DNA from: Salinilacihabitans rarus
GTDB lineage: Archaea; Halobacteriota; Halobacteria; Halobacteriales; Natrialbaceae
DNA: 64,000 nt
Direction of reading: 5' to 3'
Assembly (NCBI RefSeq): GCF_024296665.1
Contig: NZ_CP100762.1
Coordinates: 3,472,001-3,536,000, forward strand
Within the stretch, counting starts at the first letter, position 1. Each line of letters begins with the position of its first letter. The notes beneath the pieces are model-generated. The model ran no database searches. It saw only the letters and a list, made by a program, of their open reading frames with translations, and was not told where the DNA came from. Positions 26,140 to 34,652 of the stretch are shown in pieces. Position numbers and translations under genes: made by a program.

Positions 26140-29089
26140 TACCCCATCCGAATACGGCGTCGAACGCTCGCTTCTCTCATGGCTCGACGGCGTCGGATGG
26201 GAAACCCACGGACAAGATGGTAACCGTGGCGCGAACGTCCTCGATGACGCTTTCGAGCGCGACAGCCACGAAGTCATCTACTGGAACCTCCTTGCTGAGC
26301 AGGTAGTCGCACTCAACGACGCTGTCACCCAGGACAACGTCGAGAAGTTCATCTCCTCGCTGAAGCGCGACCTCGATGCGGAGAACCTCATGGACGGCAA
26401 CCGGGCGTTCCACCAACTGCTCACCAAAGGCAAGACCTTCTCCATCCAGCGTGAGGACGGAACGACCGAGACGATTTACGTTGACCTGGTCGACTACGGG
26501 AATCCCGAGAACAACCGCTTCCACGCCGTCAATCAGTTCTCCGTCTCCCGTGAGACGACCATCCGCCCGGACGTTTCCCTGTTCGTCAATGGGATTCCGC
26601 TGGTGACGATGGAACTCAAGAGCCAGGCGCAGGACAACGACTGGCACGACGCAGTCAGCGACCTGTTGGCCTATCAGGACGACGTCCCCCGGCTGTTCGT
26701 CCCCGGCTTGTTCAACGTCGCCGCCGACACGATGGAACTCCGCTATGGTGCAGTCGGCGCTCCCCGTGAGTTCTACGAACCGTGGAACGACGCCCCCGCG
26801 AAGTACGAGGACGACAACGAGATGCGGCAGGCGGTGAAGGCGCTGTGCAACCCCAGCACCCTCCTCGATCTGGTGAAGAATTTCGTCTTCTACGAACGAC
26901 GAGCTGGCGGAGATGCGAAGATCGTCCCGCGCTACATGCAGTACTACGCGGTAAACCAAATTCTTGACCGCGTCCGTCGCGGCGAACACAAGCGCGGCCT
27001 CATCTGGCACACCCAAGGGTCGGGGAAGTCCTTCACGATGCTGTACGCCGCCGAGAACCTGTTGAAGCGCGACGTGGCCCGGAACCCGCAGGTGTTCATC
27101 ATCGTCGATACGGACAAGCTCAACAGCCAGATGCGCGACCAACTGGCGAACCTCTCGCTGGAACAATGGACGGAAGCCGAGAGCATCAACCACCTGCAAG
27201 AACTCATCGAGCGGGGGCAGAGCGAGCTTGTGCTGACGACAATCCAGAAATTCGAGAGTGTTGACCCCGACGTACAGGGCAACGACGAGGTCATCGTCAT
27301 GTCCGACGAGGCCCACCGCTTCATGGAAGCCGACCTCGGAAGCCGCCTCGATGCGGCCTTACCCGACTGCTACCATTTCGGGTTCACCGGGACGCCCGTT
27401 CGAGAGGGGGAACGCCACGAAGACCGGAACACGTTCCGCGAGTTCTCCCCCGAGGGCGAGGACTACCTGCACCGCTACTCCGTGAAGCAAGGCATCGAGG
27501 ACGGCCTGATTCTGCCCGTGTACTTCACGCTCCGCCACGAAATGGAGTGGGAGATTGACGAGGCAGGGTTGGACGAGGAGTTTGAGGCGGAGTTCCGCGG
27601 CATGACGACGGACGAGAAGCTGGAGTTTATCCGTGACAACGTGAACGCGACAACACTCGCGGAGATCGAACCACGGGTTGACCGCGCCGTCGATGAGATT
27701 GACCACCACTACGACGAACACGTTGCGCCGAACGGCTGGAAGGGAATGGTCGTTACGCCGAGTCGTCGGTCGGCGGCGATGTACGGGGAACGCCTCATTG
27801 AGCGGCGTGACGAGGACGAGGTAGAAGTTCTCTACACTTCGACTAAGAACGACCCCGAACTGATTCAGCAGTTCCACACGGACAATGAGGAGCGCGATCA
27901 GATCGTCCAAGACTTCAAACGAGAAGACGACCCGAAACTCCTTGTGGTTCACAATATGCTGTTGACGGGCTTTGACGCGCCCGTACTGAAGACGATGTAT
28001 CTCGACCGGAACCTGAAGAACCACAACCTCATGCAGGCCATCGCCCGAACGAACCGGCCCGCACCGGGTAAGGAGAATGGGGAGATCGTGGACTTCCAGG
28101 GCGTGTTCGAGAACATCGACGAGGCGCTGGACTATGACGCCGAGACGAAAGCCTACGCCGCCCGCGACAAAGACGAGCTGTTCGACGACCTCGAAGAGCA
28201 GTTAGAGTCCGTGATGGGGATTTTCGACGGGATTCCGAAGACTGACAGCCAAGAAGCGACCTACGAGGCCGTCAATCGAGTCAGTACCCATCCCGAAAGA
28301 CGCGAGTTCAAGCAAGGCTTCCGTCGCCTCCAGAATCTCTACGAGGCCGTCGCACCGGATGGCCGTCTCGTGAGCGAGGGCATCGAGCAAAAGTACAAGT
28401 GGCTGAGTCGGATTCACGTCGCGTTCAAGCGCACGACCTCAGGGAAGGACGACCCCGAAGAGGACATGCGGGAGAAGACGCGGGACATTATCAGCAACAA
28501 CGTCGAAATCACGGAAATCAAGCGTGACTTCCCGACCTACAAGCTCGGGGAGGAATACCTCGAAGACGTAGAGGGACTCGACAACCCCGGCGTAAAGGCA
28601 TCGCAGATCGCCCACGCGACCCGAGAACACCTCCACCCGAGAGAGAACCAGAATCCTCGGTACAAGCGACTGAGCGAGCGGGTGACGGACATAGTCGAAC
28701 GCTGGCAAGGGGACGAGATTAGCGACCCCGAGGCAGTTGAAGCCCTCAAGTCCGTTGAGGAGGAGGTTCTGGAAGTCGAGGAGGAAGCTGAGGAGCAGGG
28801 GATGGATGACGCCGAGTTCGCCATCTATACCCACCTCACGGAGGAGACGTTGGACGCGATTGAGTCGGAGGAACAAGCGGAAGAAGTAGCCGAGGAAATC
28901 GTCACACAGTTCCGTGACCGAGTTGACCGAGGATACGCGGGCTGGAAGACGAACCAGCAAACTATCGCTGAAATCGAGCGTATCCTGTTGGACGTGCTTG
29001 TCGTCGAATACGACCTCGGCAATCTGATTCGAGACGACGACGGATTCGTTGACGCCATCCGAAGCTACCTGATTCAGAACAATGGCTAA
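26132..29089 (+). CDS. hsdR: Type I restriction enzyme, motor and nuclease subunit
   Basis: A 985-residue HsdR. The N-terminal PD-(D/E)xK nuclease site is visible as RPDVSLFVNG followed by TMELKSQ (Asp148, Glu162, Lys164). The SF2 translocase follows: Walker A HTQGSGKS at 294-301, the DEAH box in MSDEAHRF near 393, FTGTPV near 420, and a RecA2 region with LLTGFDAPVLKTMYLDR and ARTNRPAPGK. The C-terminal third is a helical domain that probably contacts the HsdM/S core. Frame is intact, so restriction should be functional. The stop overlaps the next gene by 8 nt. Confidence 0.95.
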   Translation: MVSTPSEYGVERSLLSWLDGVGWETHGQDGNRGANVLDDAFERDSHEVIYWNLLAEQVVALNDAVTQDNVEKFISSLKRDLDAENLMDGNRAFHQLLTKGKTFSIQREDGTTETIYVDLVDYGNPENNRFHAVNQFSVSRETTIRPDVSLFVNGIPLVTMELKSQAQDNDWHDAVSDLLAYQDDVPRLFVPGLFNVAADTMELRYGAVGAPREFYEPWNDAPAKYEDDNEMRQAVKALCNPSTLLDLVKNFVFYERRAGGDAKIVPRYMQYYAVNQILDRVRRGEHKRGLIWHTQGSGKSFTMLYAAENLLKRDVARNPQVFIIVDTDKLNSQMRDQLANLSLEQWTEAESINHLQELIERGQSELVLTTIQKFESVDPDVQGNDEVIVMSDEAHRFMEADLGSRLDAALPDCYHFGFTGTPVREGERHEDRNTFREFSPEGEDYLHRYSVKQGIEDGLILPVYFTLRHEMEWEIDEAGLDEEFEAEFRGMTTDEKLEFIRDNVNATTLAEIEPRVDRAVDEIDHHYDEHVAPNGWKGMVVTPSRRSAAMYGERLIERRDEDEVEVLYTSTKNDPELIQQFHTDNEERDQIVQDFKREDDPKLLVVHNMLLTGFDAPVLKTMYLDRNLKNHNLMQAIARTNRPAPGKENGEIVDFQGVFENIDEALDYDAETKAYAARDKDELFDDLEEQLESVMGIFDGIPKTDSQEATYEAVNRVSTHPERREFKQGFRRLQNLYEAVAPDGRLVSEGIEQKYKWLSRIHVAFKRTTSGKDDPEEDMREKTRDIISNNVEITEIKRDFPTYKLGEEYLEDVEGLDNPGVKASQIAHATREHLHPRENQNPRYKRLSERVTDIVERWQGDEISDPEAVEALKSVEEEVLEVEEEAEEQGMDDAEFAIYTHLTEETLDAIESEEQAEEVAEEIVTQFRDRVDRGYAGWKTNQQTIAEIERILLDVLVVEYDLGNLIRDDDGFVDAIRSYLIQNNG

Positions 29090-29804
29090 GGCCCAACTCC
29101 GCGAGATCGACCTATTGGGCGACACCATTGAGTATGAGGTACGCCACAGCACAGACGCCACGAAACCTCGAATCGACGTAGACATTCACGGCGTCACGGT
29201 CGTCCTGCCTGAACCTGAGTGGACAGAGCCGACGGAACTCCTCAGGGAGAACGCGGCATGGGTTGTCGAGAAGACGCGGAAGTACGACAAGTATCGTGAA
29301 CAGGCCCCGGAACGCACTTTCGAGGAAGGAGAATGCTTCCCGTACCTCGGACAGCCACACGAGGTCGTCGTGGAACAACGGCCATCATCGAGTGTCATTG
29401 ATGGCAAACTCCGGCTTGCGCAATACCACGTTACAGAAACGTCGATAAAGCGGGTCTTGGAGACGCTCTACCGACGAAATGCACGGCAACGATTCGAACG
29501 GCGAGCCAATCACTTTGCGGATGAGATGGACGTCGAGTACGACTGCATCGAAATTCGGAACCAACGGACGCGATGGGGAAGCTGTTCGACGAATGGAACG
29601 CTCGGATTGAACTGGCGGTTGATGATGGCTCCGCCCGAAATCATCGACTACATCATCATCCACGAACTCGCCCACCTCAGAGAGGCGAACCACGACCCTG
29701 AGTTTTGGTCGCTGGTTGCAGAGTACGACCCGAAATACGAATCACACGCCGAGTGGTTACAAGAGAATAGTGCGCGGTTGATCTTCTCGGACGACGATTT
29801 GTGA
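29082..29804 (+). CDS. YgjP-like zinc metallopeptidase, fourth gene of the hsd operon
   Basis: A 240-residue protein of the YgjP/DUF45 group in the M48-like gluzincin clan. The zinc site is HELAH at residues 194-198 with a third ligand probably His204 (NHDPEFW). The preceding RWGSCSTNGTLGLNWRL segment (about 163-179) is the family hallmark. Genes of this family frequently accompany type I restriction systems, where their role is unproven. The 8-nt overlap with hsdR shows it belongs to the operon. Possible jobs are control of HsdR levels or response to invasion; both are inference. Confidence 0.88.
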   Translation: MAKAQLREIDLLGDTIEYEVRHSTDATKPRIDVDIHGVTVVLPEPEWTEPTELLRENAAWVVEKTRKYDKYREQAPERTFEEGECFPYLGQPHEVVVEQRPSSSVIDGKLRLAQYHVTETSIKRVLETLYRRNARQRFERRANHFADEMDVEYDCIEIRNQRTRWGSCSTNGTLGLNWRLMMAPPEIIDYIIIHELAHLREANHDPEFWSLVAEYDPKYESHAEWLQENSARLIFSDDDL

Positions 29805-29826
29805 AGCCGTCCCCCGAGGGGGGAGA

Positions 29827-30359
29827 CTATTCTGGTAGTTCCCGTTTCCCGTCTCTTACGCACGGCCAGCAGGGGAAGTCGTCAGAGAGTTCCGCACAGT
29901 CACATTCCTCGGGTTCCACCGCATCGAGGGGTTCAGACCCACCACCGATCTCCTCGGTCGCTATCCCACCGTCTGCCCGAAACTTCTCCGAAAGTGTCGA
30001 TGCGTTCGATTGCCCCGGGTTCCCCCTCGGCGTCGGGAAGTTCACGGACGCTTCGAGGACAACCGGGCCGCCGACCGTGGCGAGTGCGACCTTGTGCTTG
30101 CAGTCGTACTCCTCGTTGTACTTGTCTGCCGGGCACTCACACTCCGCCGGAACGAGGACGGCGTCGCGGTCTTCGACGCCGACGAGGTAGGAGTGATCGG
30201 CTTTCTCGGAGCCGTAGGAGCGTTGGTGACACGGACGAGATGCGGGGATTTGACGGTGAACTCCCACGATTCCCACGAAACGCGCTTCGACGTTTTCGCT
30301 CCGAAGTTCAGGTAGTCAATAGCGTTGCGCTTATCTGCCGCAGAGTCGTTGTTCGACAT
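29827..30359 (-). pseudogene. SWIM zinc-finger protein, frameshifted
   Basis: Two minus-strand frames together encode one SWIM-domain protein. The first starts at 30359 (MSNNDSAADKRNAID) and runs to VKSPHLVRVTNA; the second continues SYGSEKADHSYLVGVEDRD and contains the zinc-binding CECPADKYNEEYDCKHKVAL. Joining them requires one extra base near 30229 (AACGCTCC would be AACGCCTCC). SWIM proteins of this type are common in haloarchaea and are thought to bind DNA or protein partners. A cysteine-rich C-terminal tail (EECDCAELSDDFPCWPC) follows. A sequencing error is an alternative to a true mutation. Confidence 0.75.
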
Positions 30360-30449
30360 GGCTTTCTGGTATCCACCGAAGGCCACCGTCCGAGTGTTCC
30401 AGCACTCGGGCATTCTGACGAGACGAACGCCCCGGGGACGGCCACCTTC

Positions 30450-30475
30450 TACCAATAACCACGTAGTAACTGGTA
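30450..30475. promoter_or_regulatory. Palindromic operator overlapping the winged-helix gene promoter
   Basis: The 10-bp arms TACCAATAAC and GTAACTGGTA match in inverted orientation at 8 of 10 positions around a core containing the palindrome ACGT. The right arm runs into the TATA-like TATTAAA at 30474-30480, so a protein bound here would block transcription of the regulator gene that follows. Autoregulation by that protein is the natural guess. Confidence 0.5.
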
Positions 30476-30512
30476 TTAAACGTCCCCCTATTACTTCGTG
30501 GTCATAGGATTG

Positions 30513-30776
30513 ATGCACCAGCGCCTCGAAGTCCGAGATATGGAACGGGAACGCGACAATTCCGGGCAATACGTCGAACAAGTGACCCTCGATGCGGTAC
30601 TCCACATCTTTGAGGGAGCCGACGTACCCGTACTGACTGCGAGTGAGGTAGCTGACGATCTCGACTGTTCCCGCCCGGCGGCCTACAACAAGCTGGAGAA
30701 ACTGGTCGAACAGAAAGAACTCCAGAAAAAGAAGGTCGGGGCGCGAGCTGTAGTGTATATTCGACTCAATGAGTAG
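30513..30776 (+). CDS. Small winged-helix transcriptional regulator
   Basis: About 87 residues; starts at GTG 30498 or ATG 30540 cannot be excluded. The conserved part is a single winged helix: EVADDLDCSRPAAYNKLEKL forms the helix-turn-helix, and KKKVGARAVVYI the wing. The same motif pattern appears at the N-terminus of the large Bat regulator at 37477 in this window. Small repressors like this are usual in haloarchaeal plasmids and proviruses. The upstream palindrome over its own TATA box suggests autoregulation. Confidence 0.8.
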   Translation: MHQRLEVRDMERERDNSGQYVEQVTLDAVLHIFEGADVPVLTASEVADDLDCSRPAAYNKLEKLVEQKELQKKKVGARAVVYIRLNE

Positions 30777-31155
30777 AAGATAGCCGGGTAAACATCTGTT
30801 AGAACAAACGACTCGATGCAGTAGAACACAGAGTAGCCACAGGAGGGGAGGGGGTTAGAACATTGACCGAGTGCGCCTGCGCAGTATTTGGTAAGTCGCC
30901 CCGAGAATTTTCACCTCTGAGGTCAGGAAATAGGGTAGCTCAAAGCGACGAAATTGGTCGTGTTGAGTATCGTGAAACGGGGAGTATGGAGGCCTCGTAA
31001 TTGCATCCCTCGCTCGATGGTGCTAATCACGGTCGGTTGAACACGGCGGGTCGCTTCGCTCCCCGCCAAGGTTCAGTCGAGACACCACGCTCAATGCGTT
31101 CAAACGCTTTTTCGGAACTGCCGCTATACTACTCATTAGCGACTGTTCCGAAAAA
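30777..31155. other. Element intergenic region without a clear gene
   Basis: About 380 bp between the winged-helix regulator and the 3' end of the helicase-like gene. It contains the right copy of the element repeat (31090-31155). A 37-codon minus-strand frame (ATG at 31136, starting MSSIAAVPKKRLNALS) exists but has no visible support. Otherwise I see nothing. Confidence 0.6.
31090..31155 (-). repeat. Right copy of the element-internal repeat, with an 11-bp stem
   Basis: Minus-strand copy of the repeat also present at 22274-22340. Here the arms TTTTTCGGAAC and GTTCCGAAAAA (31145-31155 and 31108-31118) are perfectly complementary over 11 bp around a 26-nt loop. The repeat begins directly after the TAG stop of the helicase-like gene, so it could act as a terminator, but its second copy is not next to a gene end. 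Confidence 0.7.
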
Positions 31156-33009
31156 CTACGCGGAGAACTCAACGTGTCCGAATTGTCCTGCATCTTCGAG
31201 GCAGATATTCGAGTAGTGCTTCGGCGTCCCCCGACCCCATTTACCCTCGAACTCGATGTAACCCTCCTCAGTGAGGTCTTCGAGACAATCCCTCACTCGA
31301 CGGTCTGAGATCGATGTTCGGTCGTAGAGGTCGGTTGCCTTCCAAATCCCATCCTCCCACCCCTCAAGCGAGCGAATGGCTTCAATTGTGTCTCTCATGC
31401 CGTTCTTCTCGGTCAACCACGAGTGGATACCTGCGATCTGTTTCTCGACAGGCAACCAGCCGGGGAGTGCCGAGGTGTGGAGGTATACCGTGGCTCCTCG
31501 AATTTCATCTTCCCGCTCACGTCCGAAGCGCATCGCCGCCTGCAACACCTCGTCGTGAACCAGCGTATGCATCACCTCGTTTCCGAACGGCCCGTAGTCG
31601 GTGTCGTTCCCTGTGAGTTTCTCCCCGTTAGCGTCTTCCCTGCGTTCCGCCGATTCGCCAGCAAGTGCGGCCCACTTCTCGATCTCGTCGTCACCGGGAT
31701 GTGGATTCCCCAATACGACGCCCAATCGCTCAGTCCCGAATCTGTTCATCCCCTTGAGGTTGCTGTAGTGTTCAACGGTGTCCGTGATCTCTCTCAGCCC
31801 CCGCGCTTCATACTGCTGAATCGCCTTCTGCGAACTGATGAGGGCGGGTGTATTCCCCTCTCTCCTCGCTATCCCTTCAAGGAGAGCCAAGTCCTTCGGT
31901 GGGGATGCACCATCACCGCTCTGGATTGCCTTCCAGCGTGGGGTCGTCTGGATGAAGCGGTAGCCGAGAACGTCCCGCAGGTACACCTTGCGTTCGTCTT
32001 CATTGAGGAGAGGGAACGTTCGAAGTTCCTCGTTGAGAGTGAATCCCCAAAGGGTTGGGTTAGGGGTTCCGTCAAGCGCAACGGTGCTCTCGGCGCTACT
32101 CAGGTCAGGAGGGAGAAGAAACGTCCACTTGTCCGATCTCGGGTTTCGGACGGCGATGCGACCCCGTTGGAGGTCAGCGTAGCCCCATCCGTTGTCGAGT
32201 GTCTGCATCTCAAACTCAGCGAGTGTCGCTATGGGGGCCAAAGCGTGCGCCGCCGAACTCGGACTATGTCGCGCGTGACTGTAATCGTAAGACCACGAGC
32301 GGATGCTATCCTTCCACTCTGCGATGGCATCCTGTACGTCCGATTTGTCCTTCCGCCTGAGCAGATCGTGATAGTCTCTAAACGGAAGCTCGTCTTTGTC
32401 TTCGAGATAGGCCGAGATAACGGGAGCAATCCCGTCCTCGAACTCCCTCAGATACGCATCGCCAGGGAACTCATCGAACGCGACGTAACGCCCCTCCATC
32501 CACGTTAGTCGGTACGCGTGCCTGTACGTCCCGAGGAGAACGTCGTACTCGTCAGGGGCGAAATTCCGATTCGCAACGAAGGGACACTCACCTTCCGTTT
32601 GGCAGAGGAGTCCGGAGTGTTCCCTGTGGAGTTCGACGCCGCTCCTTCCACTCTGATAGTCTCGCTTCAGTTCTTTAGCGGCGTGATCTACCGGGTTTCC
32701 TTTCTCATCGAAGCTGTCACAGTCCCGGAAGAAAGAGGGCAATCGCTGGAACGAAAGCCCCCATCTATTACAGCGGCTCTCGTACTCGTCGAGGAGGTCG
32801 TGACGTTGTGCGAATACAGTCAGGTGTTCCCCGGTCTGTCTTGCCCACTTGACCACGCCGTAGCTCTTTCCGGAGACGGGTAGCGCCTCGATAAGCGCAG
32901 TCTCGGATAGTTCAAAGCCGCGCTGAATCAGGTAGTCGCGGCGACGATGCACTTCATCGAGCGTGAGGTTGTTGGGTGAACCGGATGATATAGATATTTC
33001 TACTGACAT
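31156..33009 (-). CDS. P-loop helicase-like protein with C-terminal winged helix (probable replication protein of the element)
   Basis: A 617-residue protein. Walker A-like PVSGKSYG lies at 44-51, a Walker B-like AFDEFPGD at 177-184, and a motif VI-like QAAMRFGR at about 490-497, so an SF2-type ATPase is likely. Four cysteines (80, 97, 136, 142) fall between motifs I and II, where XPD/DinG helicases carry an iron-sulfur cluster; this is suggestive only. The last 70 residues (DLYDRTSISDRRVRDCLEDL) look like a winged helix. It sits beside the integrase, a common place for replication genes of integrative elements. Confidence 0.7.
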   Translation of the reverse strand: MSVEISISSGSPNNLTLDEVHRRRDYLIQRGFELSETALIEALPVSGKSYGVVKWARQTGEHLTVFAQRHDLLDEYESRCNRWGLSFQRLPSFFRDCDSFDEKGNPVDHAAKELKRDYQSGRSGVELHREHSGLLCQTEGECPFVANRNFAPDEYDVLLGTYRHAYRLTWMEGRYVAFDEFPGDAYLREFEDGIAPVISAYLEDKDELPFRDYHDLLRRKDKSDVQDAIAEWKDSIRSWSYDYSHARHSPSSAAHALAPIATLAEFEMQTLDNGWGYADLQRGRIAVRNPRSDKWTFLLPPDLSSAESTVALDGTPNPTLWGFTLNEELRTFPLLNEDERKVYLRDVLGYRFIQTTPRWKAIQSGDGASPPKDLALLEGIARREGNTPALISSQKAIQQYEARGLREITDTVEHYSNLKGMNRFGTERLGVVLGNPHPGDDEIEKWAALAGESAERREDANGEKLTGNDTDYGPFGNEVMHTLVHDEVLQAAMRFGREREDEIRGATVYLHTSALPGWLPVEKQIAGIHSWLTEKNGMRDTIEAIRSLEGWEDGIWKATDLYDRTSISDRRVRDCLEDLTEEGYIEFEGKWGRGTPKHYSNICLEDAGQFGHVEFSA

Positions 33010-33202
33010 AATGAATCATTCCCGCAAATGCCGGAAGCTTTGCTCTCGAAAATCGAGGTGTGCGAGAGACGAAAGTAACTCGCAGGTATAGTTGCGGGAG
33101 AAGTCCTCACTCTAATAGACGGCATTCAACCAGAAATAACTACCGAATTTCGAGGGACGGCGCCGGATTACTCCACGGGAGATTCAAAATCTAAAAGGTA
33201 GT

Positions 33203-33217
33203 GTTCGACGGTCGAAC
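33203..33217. repeat. 15-bp palindrome downstream of the integrase gene
   Basis: GTTCGAC-G-GTCGAAC is a perfect inverted repeat 42 bp after the integrase stop. It lies in the 249-bp gap between the integrase and helicase-like genes, which otherwise contains nothing I recognise. It may be a terminator or a protein-binding site. Confidence 0.45.
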
Positions 33218-33258
33218 CCCCGGAGTGACAGGCCCGAAGTGAGCCTAAAGCATCTCCG

Positions 33259-34272
33259 TTAGCAATCGGGCATCGTTTGGCGAAGCTTCTCGGACTTCTC
33301 GGTCTTCGAGCGTTTGTCGTAGTAGTGCTTGATCGTGTCGTAGCCGGAGTTCACGAGATCGGACACGTCCTCAATGGACACGTCGTTATCGAGCAGGTAC
33401 ATGATACGCCCTTTGCGGATGGAGTGGGGGCTGATACTCGATGGACATTTGCTGGCCGTGTTGTACGAATTGGCTTCGCACTCGTCCGGGTCGCGGTCGT
33501 GGGGACACTCTTGCCCGTAGTGGCAGGGGCGCGTGAGCGTGTACACGTTCCGCTGAATCGTGGTCTTCTGACACCGAGTGTTCCGGCCCATCAATAGGGG
33601 AGTGCGGCCCTCGTCGTCCGTCTCGCCGGGATGGTTCATCTCGATGTAGTCCTTGACGACTTCGACGTCCTCCTTCGAGAGAGGGACGTTCCGCTCCCCG
33701 CGCTTCTTGTTCTTGAGTGGGGTTCCCTCGTCGGGGCGATGCCGGATTTTCAGCATCGGCGGGTCTTCAACGAGATCGTCAACATCGAGCGCGTGGAGGC
33801 TCGACTGACGCATGGCCGTTCGCCACAGTAGAAGGAACGTGACGTGACGGAGAGAGGCGTACTCGTACTTCCGTAGGTAGTCAAGCAGGGCTTCGGCCCG
33901 CTCCGCCTCAATGAACTCGTCCCGCGAGTCGTCCCCGTTTTTGGCGGGAATCAGACTCTCGACCTTCATGGGCAGTCCGTAGGGAACGGCCTCGATTGTC
34001 TCGCAGTAGCGCATGAACTTCTTCAGCGTCCACATCTGGTTGCGGAGCGTCGTGGTTTGCACCTGCTGGCCCCGCCACCGCTTGAACTCCTTGAGACGAC
34101 GTCCGGTTAGGTCGTTGAGATTTTCGACGTTGTTCTCGTGACACCAGTCCACGAAGGGATTGAGCGCGTACTTGTAATTCTGCACGGTGTTCTTTGCCTG
34201 TCCATCCTGCTGGTCTTCGAGGAAGTCCGTGACGGCTTCCTGCGGCGCGTATGGTTCGAGTGCCATTGTCAT
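33259..34272 (-). CDS. Tyrosine recombinase / integrase
   Basis: A 337-residue site-specific recombinase. The N-terminal SAM-like DNA-binding domain covers about residues 10-95. The catalytic domain has Arg155 (RTAMRQSS), a Lys in LKNKKRGER (187-190), His283-x-x-Arg286 (SPHSIRKGR) and the nucleophile Tyr317 or Tyr318 (KHYYDKR). A cysteine-rich insert (C250, C256, C265, C276) probably binds zinc. It lies 95 bp from attR and reads away from it, the expected position for the enzyme that integrated the element into tRNA-Ala. Start could be the ATG at 34272 or 34266. Confidence 0.93.
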   Translation of the reverse strand: MTMALEPYAPQEAVTDFLEDQQDGQAKNTVQNYKYALNPFVDWCHENNVENLNDLTGRRLKEFKRWRGQQVQTTTLRNQMWTLKKFMRYCETIEAVPYGLPMKVESLIPAKNGDDSRDEFIEAERAEALLDYLRKYEYASLRHVTFLLLWRTAMRQSSLHALDVDDLVEDPPMLKIRHRPDEGTPLKNKKRGERNVPLSKEDVEVVKDYIEMNHPGETDDEGRTPLLMGRNTRCQKTTIQRNVYTLTRPCHYGQECPHDRDPDECEANSYNTASKCPSSISPHSIRKGRIMYLLDNDVSIEDVSDLVNSGYDTIKHYYDKRSKTEKSEKLRQTMPDC

Positions 34273-34366
34273 CCATCACGGAGCGGGCGGGTATGGAGAT
34301 CAGCACGCGATCACCGCTCAGATGGCATCACTCCCCGCGCGGAGTGAGCGTAGCGAGCGTGAGCGC

Positions 34367-34396
34367 AGGCCCCGGGTTCAAATCCCGGCGAGTCCA
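34367..34396 (+). repeat. attR: 30-bp copy of the tRNA-Ala 3' end
   Basis: Exact copy of 22077-22106. No complete cloverleaf surrounds it, because the sequence upstream is replaced by CGCGCGGAGTGAGCG-type sequence, so this is not a second tRNA. A short ATCACTCCC match to the tRNA anticodon arm occurs 33 bp upstream. The 256 bp following it, up to the next gene, hold nothing I recognise. Confidence 0.93.
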
Positions 34397-34652
34397 CTGC
34401 CTTCTGTGCGTTCACCCAATTGGACAGACAGTGGCGAGTCTTCTTAAGCCGCCGAGCCGGGTTTCGGGTGAGTTCCATCGCAAAACCGGCAATCGCGTCC
34501 GGGGTGATTTGAACCCTTCTTCGCAGTCTCCCCCGAGCCATGCGTCGGTTTCACGCAGGGAGTTGCGTTCGATGACATTAACAGTTCTCTCCACCCCCGG
34601 CCTCATCGGATAGACACACAAATTGATACGACTGGGGTGTGGTGGGGATGAC

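Larger units (their letters stand above)
22107..34396. mobile_element. Integrated element in tRNA-Ala carrying a type I restriction-modification system
   Basis: About 12.3 kb bounded by the 30-bp tRNA-derived direct repeat. A tyrosine recombinase gene lies 95 bp inside the distal copy. Cargo: a type I R-M operon with a metallopeptidase, a membrane protein, a frameshifted SWIM gene, a winged-helix regulator and a helicase-like gene. The base composition is visibly less GC-rich than the flanks. No capsid, terminase or conjugation genes were seen, so this is a defence-bearing integrative plasmid or satellite rather than a complete provirus. Confidence 0.9.

Noticed and set aside
31023-31136. A 37-codon minus-strand frame starting MSSIAAVPKKRLNALS
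   Set aside because: It lies across the repeat, has no promoter at the right distance, and the other repeat copy has a base insertion that breaks the frame.
34367-34396. Possible second tRNA-Ala
   Set aside because: Only the final 30 nt match; no D-arm or anticodon stem precedes them, so it is an attachment site.
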